DNA from: Clostridia bacterium
GTDB taxonomy: Bacteria > Bacillota > Clostridia > Oscillospirales > Oscillospiraceae
Length of the DNA stretch: 64,000 bases
Reading direction: 5' to 3'
Assembly: GCA_009929315.1 (NCBI GenBank)
Contig: SAAS01000002.1
Span: 248,001-312,000, forward strand
The translations under genes were made by a program, and so were the position numbers. Positions 54,265 through 62,476 of this stretch are shown here, in pieces (the first letter of the stretch is position 1; each line of letters opens with the position of its first letter). The notes beneath the pieces were generated by a model that made no database searches, was not told where the DNA came from, and worked only from the letters and a program-made list of their open reading frames with translations.

Positions 54265-55179
54265 TTACAGAGCCGTTACGGCAAACACGACCTTGATTGC
54301 GTGATTTTCAAAATTGACGAGCTGATACTTTGTGCCTGCGGGAAGGAAGAACGAATCTTCAGGATAGAGGACAAAACTCTCCTGCAAATCGACAAGGTTC
54401 ACCGTCACGGGGCCTTCTATACAATAAAGGGCGGCGTCGCCCGCGTGTGTATCGGGGTCGGAGCAGCGGGGGCCGTAGCCGCCGGCGGGCAGAATAAATT
54501 CGCCGAAGTGACCGTAGTCGTTGCTCGTTATGAAGCGAATGAGCATGGGGTGTGCCGTGCCGTGGACGCTGTTTAGCTTCTCATGCTCGCGCACGGCGTA
54601 GACAGCTCCGGTTACTCTCGCGTCTGTGGGATCGACAGGCCAATGTCCGATGTCGTCCGTGCAGCCCTGACGGGAGATATTTGCAATCTTATCCCGCATA
54701 TCAGGCAGAGTTGCGTTGTTGGGTCCTTTGTAGAACTTAGTTTCGGCGTCCGTGGGGATGACTGCGGGCGGAATCGCCTCGCTCCAGGCCTTGGGCGTTA
54801 TGAAATAAAGGATTCTCGCCTTGTTGTCCGAAAAATTGTGGCAGCAATGCCAAGCGCCTTCGGGCATATAGAGCCCCTCGCCGGACTGCAGGTAGGCAAA
54901 CTGTCCGTTGCCGCTTCTCTGAACCACAGGTCCGTTCAGGATGTAGTATGACTCGTCGCCGGGGTGGATATCGAGCGGCAGAAAAACGCCGCCCGGACAG
55001 AGTTCGTAGATACCGAGCATGAAGGTGTCCGTTGTGACGATGGTGAAGGTGTTGTCGGAGGTGAAGGCGTTGTTTGGGGGATAAAGCGCTGTGGAATAAT
55101 CGCTCTTTCTGATGAGAGTCGGCTTCTTCTTGTCCGGCTCAAAGGGGAATTTTTCTAAAATATCAAATAGCTTTGCCAT
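54265..55179 (-). CDS. Bicupin-domain protein
   Basis: 304 residues with two cupin folds. The first (about 55-140) has the metal motif HPGDESYYILNG and a second His in AWHCCHNF. The second (about 215-300) has THAGDAALYCIEG but lacks the late His (the equivalent region reads KYQLVNF), so it may be structural. Cupins of this sort include sugar isomerases and dioxygenases. Its place between an aldolase and a phosphatase in a sugar operon suggests a sugar or sugar-phosphate isomerase; this is inference. Confidence 0.82.
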   Translation of the reverse strand: MAKLFDILEKFPFEPDKKKPTLIRKSDYSTALYPPNNAFTSDNTFTIVTTDTFMLGIYELCPGGVFLPLDIHPGDESYYILNGPVVQRSGNGQFAYLQSGEGLYMPEGAWHCCHNFSDNKARILYFITPKAWSEAIPPAVIPTDAETKFYKGPNNATLPDMRDKIANISRQGCTDDIGHWPVDPTDARVTGAVYAVREHEKLNSVHGTAHPMLIRFITSNDYGHFGEFILPAGGYGPRCSDPDTHAGDAALYCIEGPVTVNLVDLQESFVLYPEDSFFLPAGTKYQLVNFENHAIKVVFAVTAL

Positions 55180-55203
55180 AATTGCACCTTTTCCTTAATT
55201 TGT

Positions 55204-56091
55204 TTATTTACCGTTGCGGAAAGTCGAAATGACGTTCTTGGCGTAACCCTTCATAAACTCGTATGCAGCTTCCTGAAGCTCATGATAGGCGATTTTGCCC
55301 TCTGTTTCCTTAATTTTATCGCCTACAAAGCCGGTTGTTGCCTTTGCCATGTAGGAGTAGTAGTTAATCTTGGAGCAGCCCGCGTCGATTGCAAGGATGT
55401 CCTGATCAAAAGGAACGCCCGAAGCTCCGTGCATAACGATGTTGCAATCCTGTCTTACCTTTGCGCGAAGCACCTTAACTCTTTCGATATCAAGCTCCGG
55501 CTCTTCGAGATAGATGCCGTGCATGGTGCCGAAGCATACCGCTAAGGCGTCACAGCCCGTTTCGTCGGCAAAGCGCGCGGCCTCATCGGGGTCGGTGAAG
55601 AATTTTCTTATGTCCGCGTTCGTGAGCGCTCTCTTTTCGGGGTCAACATCGCCATGGGTATCCTCGGGCGAGGCCGAAGCCATTATACCAAGCTCCGCTT
55701 CAACTGTAATGCCGAGCTTGTGCGCGATTTCGACGAAATCTTTTACTCTGCGGACATTTTCCTCGAAGGGCAGGGCGCTGCAATCGTACATAATGGACGG
55801 GAACCCGACGCGAATGGCGCGCATAAGGAAGGTGTAGTCGGAGCCGTGGTCGAGATGTACGCACACGGGAACCTTTGCCTCACGGGCATATTTTAGCATT
55901 ATGGGTCCTATGCGCTCAATAGGTATCAGGCTGTCATGCACCTGCGCGTGGTCGATTATAATCGGAACACCCAGTTCCTCGGCAGCGCCGATAACAGCTC
56001 TGACCGTCTCTTCGTTCGGCGTGTTTATGCACGGAATCGCATACTTCTTTTTCGCCGCGTCGTCCAAAATCTCTTTCATGTTTACCAGCAT
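55204..56091 (-). CDS. Class II (zinc) ketose-bisphosphate aldolase
   Basis: About 295 residues. Zinc ligands sit in VHLDHGSDY (near residue 80), EAELG, GTMHGIYLEE and MHGASGVP; CSKINYYSYMA matches the phosphate-binding part. It cleaves a ketose phosphate to dihydroxyacetone phosphate and an aldehyde, like FbaA, GatY or KbaY; the substrate is not determined. The ATG at 56091 has GGGAG eight bases upstream; an ATG at 56097 is too close. It follows dhaL in the operon. Confidence 0.92.
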   Translation of the reverse strand: MLVNMKEILDDAAKKKYAIPCINTPNEETVRAVIGAAEELGVPIIIDHAQVHDSLIPIERIGPIMLKYAREAKVPVCVHLDHGSDYTFLMRAIRVGFPSIMYDCSALPFEENVRRVKDFVEIAHKLGITVEAELGIMASASPEDTHGDVDPEKRALTNADIRKFFTDPDEAARFADETGCDALAVCFGTMHGIYLEEPELDIERVKVLRAKVRQDCNIVMHGASGVPFDQDILAIDAGCSKINYYSYMAKATTGFVGDKIKETEGKIAYHELQEAAYEFMKGYAKNVISTFRNGK

Positions 56092-56131
56092 AGTCATTAC
56101 TCCCTTTGTTTTGCTTTTTATTGAAAAACAC

Positions 56132-56770
56132 TTATTTAAGCATCTTTTTTATTGAAGTCGCGAAGCTGTCCAAAATCAGATAACAGCTTGTCGCACCGGG
56201 GTCAAGAAAGCCCCTCGAGCGCTCGCCGAGACGGCTTGCCCTGCCGATTTTTGCCACCATGTCCTCGGTTGAGCGCCAGCCCGTCTCTGCCGCAAAGCGC
56301 ATAGCTTCGAGCGCTTCGGCAAAGTCTTTGCCCTGCGTGAGAGCGGCCGAAAACGCCTCCTGCGCGGGAAAAAGCGTTTCCAGAAGTGATTTATCTCCCC
56401 TCTGGGCATTGCCGATAAAGAGCACCTCCGAAAGAGCCGATTTCAGCATTGCTTCAAAGGTCGCCTCGTCAATTTCCGAGACCTCTTCCGACTTGTCGGC
56501 CATGGTTTCAAAGAACACGCCGTAAAGCGGTCCCATTGAGCCGCCGATATCCTCCATAAGCGTCTGTCCGAGCACTCGCAGCGCCTGAGACATACTCGGC
56601 TCCGTGCCCTCCAGCTTCTTTTCACAGAGTGTGAAGCCCTTATTCATATTTATACCGTGGTCGCCGTCACCGATTTTGCCGTCCAGTTCACTGAGATAGT
56701 CCTTATTTTTTTGGATGGTGTGAATCAAATCATAAACCACGGATTGAGCGTCCTTATTGCTGAATGTCAT
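56132..56770 (-). CDS. dhaL: Dihydroxyacetone kinase ADP-binding subunit DhaL
   Basis: 212 residues. The metal-nucleotide motif is DGKIGDGDHGINMNKGF near residue 27-43, with the three aspartates, and IGGSMGPLYGVFF and GATSCYLIL are present. It supplies the phosphate to the ketose bound by DhaK. In the PTS-linked system DhaL is re-phosphorylated by DhaM, which is absent here. It lies directly after dhaK, separated by 48 bases. Confidence 0.93.
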   Translation of the reverse strand: MTFSNKDAQSVVYDLIHTIQKNKDYLSELDGKIGDGDHGINMNKGFTLCEKKLEGTEPSMSQALRVLGQTLMEDIGGSMGPLYGVFFETMADKSEEVSEIDEATFEAMLKSALSEVLFIGNAQRGDKSLLETLFPAQEAFSAALTQGKDFAEALEAMRFAAETGWRSTEDMVAKIGRASRLGERSRGFLDPGATSCYLILDSFATSIKKMLK

Positions 56771-56818
56771 ATTATTCCGCCTTTCTTGCGCCGTTAAAGC
56801 ATTGGCCCGTTTTTTATA

Positions 56819-57817
56819 TCAGAGCTGCCGCAGTCCGACGGAATCAGCCGGATAGTCCACACAGGCTTTAAGCTCCTCATCAAGCTTCATAAGGGTCAAC
56901 GTAACCCCCATCATTTCAAGAGAGGTGAAATAGTTGCCCACATACGCCTTATATATTCCGATTCCCTTTTCCGCGAGAATTTCTTCGACTCTGTTATAAA
57001 CGATGTACTGTTCCATAACGGGTGTTGCACCCAAGCCTGACAGCAGCACCACTACCTCGTCGCCCTGACCAAAAGGCAGATCCGGAAGGATAATGTCCAG
57101 CATTTCCTTCGCCATTTCGTCCGCAGTCTTTAGCGCCTCCACCTTGATTCCAGGCTCGCCGTGGTGCCCGATACCAAGCTCCATTTTACCGTCCTCGATG
57201 GTGAAATTCGGGTGACCGACAGCGGGGATTGTGCAGGGCGCCGTGCCGATACCGACAGAGCGCGTGTTGTCAATGGCCTTCTGCGCCGCCGCGATAACCT
57301 CCTCAAGCGATGCGTTCATAGCGGCCTTCGCGCCGCCGACCTTCCACATAAGAACCTCTCCGGCGACGCCTCTGCGCTTTTGCAGCTCGTCCTTCGGTGC
57401 GGAGGCGCAGTCGTCGTTTGCTACGACCGTTTTAACTTTTATACCCTTGGTCTCTGCTCTGCGAATGGCAATCTTCACGTTCATATTATCGCCCGCGTAA
57501 TTGCCGTAAAGACAGGCGACGCCTCTGCCTGAATCCGCGGTCTCAAAGGCGTCCGCGAATGCGGCGGCAGTCGGTGAGGAAAAAATCTCTCCGACAGCAA
57601 CGGCGTCGCACATGTTTTTACCGATATAGCCTATGAATGCGGGTTTATGCCCCGAGCCGCCGCCCGTTACTATGCCGACCTTGCCGGCAACGGGGGCAAG
57701 TGCATACTTGAGCACTCTGGGATTATGGGTACCCGTAACAAGGCCGCAGTTCGCCTTAAGATAGCCCTTAAGCATATCCTCAACCACAAATTCAGGATTA
57801 TTTACAATACGGTTCAT
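56819..57817 (-). CDS. dhaK: Dihydroxyacetone kinase substrate-binding subunit DhaK
   Basis: 332 residues, full length. GGGSGHKPAFIGYIG binds substrate near residue 55; the covalent substrate His lies in GIGHHGEPG near residue 220. DhaK forms a hemiaminal with the carbonyl of dihydroxyacetone, and relatives act on C4 ketoses such as erythrulose. The start has AAGGAGG and overlaps the rpiB-like stop (ATGA). Substrate choice between DHA and a tetrulose is not settled by sequence. Confidence 0.94.
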   Translation of the reverse strand: MNRIVNNPEFVVEDMLKGYLKANCGLVTGTHNPRVLKYALAPVAGKVGIVTGGGSGHKPAFIGYIGKNMCDAVAVGEIFSSPTAAAFADAFETADSGRGVACLYGNYAGDNMNVKIAIRRAETKGIKVKTVVANDDCASAPKDELQKRRGVAGEVLMWKVGGAKAAMNASLEEVIAAAQKAIDNTRSVGIGTAPCTIPAVGHPNFTIEDGKMELGIGHHGEPGIKVEALKTADEMAKEMLDIILPDLPFGQGDEVVVLLSGLGATPVMEQYIVYNRVEEILAEKGIGIYKAYVGNYFTSLEMMGVTLTLMKLDEELKACVDYPADSVGLRQL

Positions 57818-58296
57818 GCTCTTTCCTCCTTAAGCGGCGCGCACGCTCTGTATTCCTTTTCGATGTCGTTTATTCTCTGCACCTTAGCCGTGGAGCGTCC
57901 GCCGTCAAAATCGCAGCCCAGCCAGATTTCAACAAGGCACTTTGCCAGTTCCTCGCCGATGACCCGCTCGCCCATGCACATAATCTGCGCGTCGTTGCTC
58001 TTTCTAGAGCGCTCGGCGGAATAGGGGTCGTGACACACCGCAGCGCGGATACCGGGCACCTTGTTTGCTGTCATGCACATTCCGATTCCCGTACCGCAAA
58101 CGAGTATTCCTCGGTCGAAATGCCCCGCCGCGACCTCCTCGGCAACCTTGCGTGCCACATCGGGATATAGAATTGTTTCCCCTGCTCCCGCGCCGAAATC
58201 ACATAGCTCTATTTCTTGGTGCTTTTGGCGCAGGTGTTCAATAAGCACAATTTTAAGATTATAAGCCGCTTCATCGCAGCCGATTGCAATTTTCAT
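57814..58296 (-). CDS. RpiB/LacAB-family sugar-phosphate isomerase, atypical
   Basis: About 160 residues. The family frame is clear: MKIAIGCDEAAYNLK, GILVCGTGIGMCMTANK with the catalytic Cys, and YSAERSRKSNDAQ. Compared with E. coli RpiB, the N-terminal SDH/CDH His is Glu, the RxHND His is Ser and the GGRH His is Ser. Those His residues serve ring opening and binding of ribose 5-phosphate, so a non-cyclising substrate such as a tetrose 4-phosphate is likely. The ATG at 58296 has GGAG eight bases upstream; a GTG at 58305 is less likely. Confidence 0.88.
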   Translation of the reverse strand: MKIAIGCDEAAYNLKIVLIEHLRQKHQEIELCDFGAGAGETILYPDVARKVAEEVAAGHFDRGILVCGTGIGMCMTANKVPGIRAAVCHDPYSAERSRKSNDAQIMCMGERVIGEELAKCLVEIWLGCDFDGGRSTAKVQRINDIEKEYRACAPLKEERA

Positions 58297-58321
58297 TTTT
58301 GTCACTCCAATACCCGATGAA

Positions 58322-60037
58322 TCAGATAGTTATTTCACGTGCGAGGAACGCCTCAAGCTCTGCTGCCGTGCCCAGCTTCATGGCCTTCTCGGTCAGCAAG
58401 CGCATTTTTTCAAAGCTCATCCCTCGTACACTCTGTTTACACTCAAGAACAGCCGCGGGCGCAACGCTAAGCTCATCAACGCCCAAGCCCAGCAGAAGGG
58501 GAATCATCTTTGCATCCGCAGCCGATTCTCCGCAGACCCCGACCGGAATATTTCTCGCGTGCGCACAGGCAACGACATGCCCTATGAGGCGAAGCACCGC
58601 AGGATGGAAGGGGCTGTATAGCGAAGCGACATTCGCGTTGCCGCGGTCGGCGGCAAGACTGTACTGCACGAGGTCATTTGTGCCGATACTGAAAAAGTCG
58701 CATTCCTCGGCGAGAAAATCCGCCAGAACGGCGGCCGAGGGCACCTCAATCATCGTACCTACCGCCACGGTTTTATCGAAGCCTATCCCCTGCGCCTCCA
58801 GAGATTCCATAGCCTCGCGCACGGCCTTCTTCGCCCCGCGCAGCTCGTCCACACCAGAAATCATCGGGAACATTATTTTAATTTTGCCGTAAGCCGAGGC
58901 TCTTAGTATCGCCCGCAGCTGCGTTTGGAAAAGCTCCTTTCGGTCAAGACAAATACGTATTGCGCGATAGCCCAAAAACGGATTTTCCTCCTGAGGGATG
59001 CCGAAATAAGGCACTGTTTTGTCCCCGCCCACATCCAAAGTTCGGATTATCAGCGTTTTGCCCTTCAGCGCAAGCGCCGCATCGCGGTAACGCTCAAACT
59101 GCTCCTCCTCTGAGGGGTAGTCGCTGCGGTTTATAAAGACAAATTCGGTTCTGAAAAGTCCGACGCCCATGGCGTCATTTTCCATTGCAAGCTCCGCGTC
59201 CTCGGGCGTCGCGATATTGGCAAAAAGCTCCACACGGTGGCCGTCAGGCGTTTCCGCGGGCTTTCCGATAAGCTCAAGGAGTTTTTTCTTTCTGCCGTCT
59301 TCGCCGTCATATTTATCCTTGCAGGAGTTGAGCGTACTTGCGTCAGGGCTTAAATAAAGCTCTCCCGTTTCGCCGTCGACAGCCGCTTCTTCTCCGTTTT
59401 CTGCATTGTCAAACACGTCCAATACTCCGACGAGCGCAACCTTTCCGGCGGCTCTTGCGATAATCGCAACGTGTGAGTTTTTTCCTCCGGTTTCGGTTAT
59501 AAAAGCGTCCACCTTGCGAAGGTCAAGGTTCATTGTGTCAGAAGGTGTCAGTTCCTTTGCAACCAGAATGGTGTGCTCCGGAATTTCAAAGGTTTTTCTT
59601 GCGCCCTGTGAGGTAAGATTGCGAAGCAGGTTCTGAAAAATGTCCCTTATGTCAGCGACTCTTTCCGCAATGTACTGGTCTTTGACCTGTCCGAGAGAGC
59701 TTATAAAGTTATCTCCCGCCTGTTCAACCGCAAACGGTGCCGAATATCCGTTTTCGCGTATCGCGTCTTCAATTGTCTCAAAGAAGCAGTCATCCTCCAG
59801 AAAAGACTGGTGCGCCTCAAAAATCTCCGCGCTGTCCTCGCCGACTGTTGCAATTGCCTCCTGCCGCATTACCTCGAGCTGGTCAAGGCTGTCTTTTCTC
59901 GCCGTGCTCAGCCTTTCGAGCTCCAGCTGGGTATTTGAGGCAAACTGCTCGAAGTCCTCAATGCGCTCCGCCTCTTTTTTATAAATGCGTCCTATCGCAA
60001 ATCCCTGCGACACGGTGACGCCTCGAAAAGTTTTCAT
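58322..60037 (-). CDS. ptsI: PTS Enzyme I (PEP-protein phosphotransferase)
   Basis: 571 residues. The phospho-His lies in GGKNSHVAIIARA (near residue 190). The C-terminal PEP barrel has TEFVFINRSDYPSEEEQF, RTLDVGGDKTVPYF and IGTNDLVQYSLAADRGN. It transfers phosphate from PEP to HPr. The start overlaps the HPr stop (ATGA). It lies inside a substrate operon rather than in a stand-alone ptsHI unit. Confidence 0.96.
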   Translation of the reverse strand: MKTFRGVTVSQGFAIGRIYKKEAERIEDFEQFASNTQLELERLSTARKDSLDQLEVMRQEAIATVGEDSAEIFEAHQSFLEDDCFFETIEDAIRENGYSAPFAVEQAGDNFISSLGQVKDQYIAERVADIRDIFQNLLRNLTSQGARKTFEIPEHTILVAKELTPSDTMNLDLRKVDAFITETGGKNSHVAIIARAAGKVALVGVLDVFDNAENGEEAAVDGETGELYLSPDASTLNSCKDKYDGEDGRKKKLLELIGKPAETPDGHRVELFANIATPEDAELAMENDAMGVGLFRTEFVFINRSDYPSEEEQFERYRDAALALKGKTLIIRTLDVGGDKTVPYFGIPQEENPFLGYRAIRICLDRKELFQTQLRAILRASAYGKIKIMFPMISGVDELRGAKKAVREAMESLEAQGIGFDKTVAVGTMIEVPSAAVLADFLAEECDFFSIGTNDLVQYSLAADRGNANVASLYSPFHPAVLRLIGHVVACAHARNIPVGVCGESAADAKMIPLLLGLGVDELSVAPAAVLECKQSVRGMSFEKMRLLTEKAMKLGTAAELEAFLAREITI

Positions 60038-60321
60038 ATACTTTCCTCTGTTTCGCCAAAATTCCCGTCCGCCAGTTCCGAAAGCGCCTTTATGGCTTCT
60101 TCTTCGTCCGTGCCATTGGCATAAACGGTTAATACCGTTCCCTTGTCAGCGCCCATAGACAGAACCGAGAAAATACTTTTTGCGTTATATGTAACGGTTT
60201 TATCGCCGTTTTTTTCAATGTAAATATTGCAGGTGAACTTTTTGGCCTCTGCTGTAAAGAGCTTTGCGGGCCTCGCATGCAGCCCTGTTCGGTTGTTCAC
60301 GCGAAGTTGTGTTTGTATCAC
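60034..60321 (-). CDS. ptsH: PTS phosphocarrier protein HPr
   Basis: 95 residues. The phosphorylation His is in NRTGLHARPA (His15 type) and the regulatory Ser in AKSIFSVLSMGA (Ser46 type), so HPr kinase control is possible. It passes phosphate from Enzyme I to the IIA proteins of this locus. It starts with GTG behind AAGGA and is coupled to ptsI. A tandem hairpin region lies between it and IIC. Confidence 0.93.
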   Translation of the reverse strand: MIQTQLRVNNRTGLHARPAKLFTAEAKKFTCNIYIEKNGDKTVTYNAKSIFSVLSMGADKGTVLTVYANGTDEEEAIKALSELADGNFGETEESI

Positions 60322-60370
60322 GCTGATCCTTCCCTTTCGGTTACGATTGAATGTGGTATTGTGTCTTTTC

Positions 60371-60420
60371 GTCTATGCTCTTCAGACGGAGCCGGAAGCC
60401 GCTTTAGGGCGGCTTCCGGC
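60371..60420 (-). terminator. Tandem hairpins between the IIC gene and ptsH
   Basis: A perfect 12-bp stem (60391-60402 with 60409-60420) and a second 5-bp stem (CGTCT/AGACG, 60371-60389). No U tract follows. It probably lowers or uncouples ptsHI expression from the permease genes, or protects an mRNA end. Confidence 0.6.
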
Positions 60421-60493
60421 CAATACGGCTCGGCCGTTAAAATGAATTGTGGGCTGCATTTTTATGCCTTTGCCAGTCTGCGCTGGATTGTGC

Positions 60494-61552
60494 TCAGATG
60501 TTGATTTGGAGCATTTCTTCCTCTTCTTCCTCAGCCGGTAAGGTCTTGGGTCTGAAGAGAAGGAGCATGCCTGCCGTGATGGCGCTTGCAAGAGCAAGGA
60601 TGAGAAGGAATACAACGGGCTTATTGCAAAGGAAGATAACAAACAGACCGCCGTGGGGTGCCTGAAGGGTGAGGCCCGCGACATATGACAGAGCCGCGCC
60701 GACAGCGCTGCCGACCATCAGAGCCGGGATAACGCGGAGGGGATGAGCCGCTGCGAAGGGGATGGCAAACTCAGTAATCATGCCGCAGCCGCCGACCAGG
60801 CACCCGCCGATGTTGGCGCGCTCAGCCTTGGTATATCTGCTTTTTGCCACGAGCATAGCAATTGCAAGACCCATCGGAGGAGACATGGAGGCGATGAAGT
60901 TTGCAGCCATAGGAGCCCAGTTGCCGGTAGCGGAAGCGGCAAGCGCGAAGGCATAAGCAGCTTTGTTGACCGGGCCGCCCATGTCGAAGGCGAGCATTGC
61001 GCCCTGAATGATACCAACTGCGATAAGAGCAACACCGGACATGTTGTTGAGTGCGTTTGTCATTGTGGTGTTGAGCCATGTCACGGGGATGCCGACAACA
61101 TAGGTCATAACGACGCCGATTACAAAAACGCCGACAGCCGGAATAATCAGAACGGGAAGTAGGGAGCGAAGAGCGTTGGGCATCGGGATTTTCTTAAGAG
61201 CCAGTACGAGATAACCGGCAATGATACCGCCGATCATCGCGCCGAGGAAGCCTGAACCCTGGCTGTTTGCAATCATACCGGCTGCGAAGCCGACAACAAT
61301 TGCAGGTTTATCGGCGATTGAAAACGCGATGTAGCCGCCGAGTACAGCAGGCATCAAAGCCATACCGATTTTGCCCCAGGTAAAGAGATTGAATGCAAAG
61401 CCGGTGGTTTCATACACGAAGATGCCGCCGACAGCAAAGCTGATAGCAATCAGGATGCCGCCCATGACGACAAAGGGAATCATGTAGGAGACGCCGGTGA
61501 GCAGGGCCTGCTTTATAACCGTAGGCTGCTTTTTCCAAAATGATTTGTCCAT
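60494..61552 (-). CDS. PTS fructose-type IIC permease
   Basis: About 352 residues with eight or more membrane helices. The fructose IIC pattern is visible: SYMIPFVVMGGILIAISF, GFLGAMIGGIIAGYLVLAL, ALNNMSGVALIAVG and FAIPFAAAHPLRVIP. It moves and phosphorylates a sugar with the separately encoded IIB and IIA. The C-terminal tail is acidic (PAEEEEEEM). The ATG at 61552 has AAGGAGGATAT upstream. The sugar is not determined; fructose is only the family name. Confidence 0.92.
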   Translation of the reverse strand: MDKSFWKKQPTVIKQALLTGVSYMIPFVVMGGILIAISFAVGGIFVYETTGFAFNLFTWGKIGMALMPAVLGGYIAFSIADKPAIVVGFAAGMIANSQGSGFLGAMIGGIIAGYLVLALKKIPMPNALRSLLPVLIIPAVGVFVIGVVMTYVVGIPVTWLNTTMTNALNNMSGVALIAVGIIQGAMLAFDMGGPVNKAAYAFALAASATGNWAPMAANFIASMSPPMGLAIAMLVAKSRYTKAERANIGGCLVGGCGMITEFAIPFAAAHPLRVIPALMVGSAVGAALSYVAGLTLQAPHGGLFVIFLCNKPVVFLLILALASAITAGMLLLFRPKTLPAEEEEEEMLQINI

Positions 61553-61586
61553 CTTTAATATATCCTCCTTGAATTTTTTTGTTAGG

Positions 61587-61886
61587 TCAGACTGATTTGA
61601 AAATGACTTCCGGATTCTTGATAACCTCATGAGGCGTAAGCTTCAGGATTTTATCTTTTACTTTTGCAAACCGCTCGCTCTTGCTGATGCCCACATCATT
61701 AGCAAAAACGATCATATCTGCGCCTTCAATTTCACTTTTAGACAACTCGTTCTCTATGCCCATCGCGCCCTGAATTTCGACCTTGACCTGATGTCCGTGT
61801 GCCTTGCACACCTTCTTGATGGCCTCGGCAGACATATAAGAATGTGCAATTCCTGTCGCGCAGGATGTTACCGCCACGATTTTAAT
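61587..61886 (-). CDS. PTS fructose-type IIB protein, probable ATT start
   Basis: 99 residues if started at the ATT codon at 61886, which reads MKIVAVTSCATGIAHSYM, the normal length and opening of the family with the phosphorylated Cys at position 9. GGAGGG lies seven bases before the ATT. The first GTG (61877) is 16 bases from that site and would cut the first beta-strand; no ATG or TTG exists in this frame before the upstream stop. It accepts phosphate from IIA and donates it to sugar through IIC. Confidence 0.88.
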   Translation of the reverse strand: MKIVAVTSCATGIAHSYMSAEAIKKVCKAHGHQVKVEIQGAMGIENELSKSEIEGADMIVFANDVGISKSERFAKVKDKILKLTPHEVIKNPEVIFKSV

Positions 61887-61959
61887 TGTCAGTCCCTCCT
61901 CTCGTGTTTAATTTTTTGTGCCAACTGGTTCGCCTGAATACCCGCGGGAAAAATCTATT

Positions 61960-62436
61960 TTAGTCTGTCAGAAACTCTTCAAAAACTTTTAGAACATCCT
62001 CGTAGCTTCCCGCGTTTTCAAGTGACGATATAAATTCCTCATATACCAAAAGCCGAGAGAGTGTCGCCAGTATTCTCAAGTATTCCTTGCCCTGCGCACT
62101 GCCCTGCACGCCGAGCATAAATATCAGCTTGACCGGGCCCTCTTCATCAAAAGACCGGTAGAGCATTGGCTCTGTCAGGCGGCAAAAACCGATGGTATTT
62201 TTTTGAACAGTATCACTTTTTCCGTGTGGCAAAGCGATAAATTCTCCCATATAGGTTGGCCCCGTATCTTCGCGCTGATAAAGCGCCGACACAAAGTCCT
62301 CCTCATTGAGTATGCGCCCGTCTTCCTTAAAGCGTGCAGCGAAGAAGCGGAACAATTCGTCCTTATCTCGAAACGGCGCGTGGTCAAGAATAACCGTTTT
62401 ATCTGATATTGTTTCCATAAAGTCCAGTATTGCCAT
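61960..62436 (-). CDS. PTS IIA protein, fructose/mannitol type
   Basis: About 158 residues. The phospho-His lies in FIALPHGKSD (near residue 70), and MGEF and IGFCRLTEP follow the PTS_EIIA_2 pattern. It passes phosphate from HPr to IIB. The ATG at 62436 has GAGGAA seven bases upstream; an ATG at 62451 has none. A second EIIA domain, regulatory, is on the BglG-type protein at the right edge. Confidence 0.9.
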   Translation of the reverse strand: MAILDFMETISDKTVILDHAPFRDKDELFRFFAARFKEDGRILNEEDFVSALYQREDTGPTYMGEFIALPHGKSDTVQKNTIGFCRLTEPMLYRSFDEEGPVKLIFMLGVQGSAQGKEYLRILATLSRLLVYEEFISSLENAGSYEDVLKVFEEFLTD

Positions 62437-62476
62437 TGTCTGATTCCTCATTACTTCTGTTTTTGGTTATAAAATA

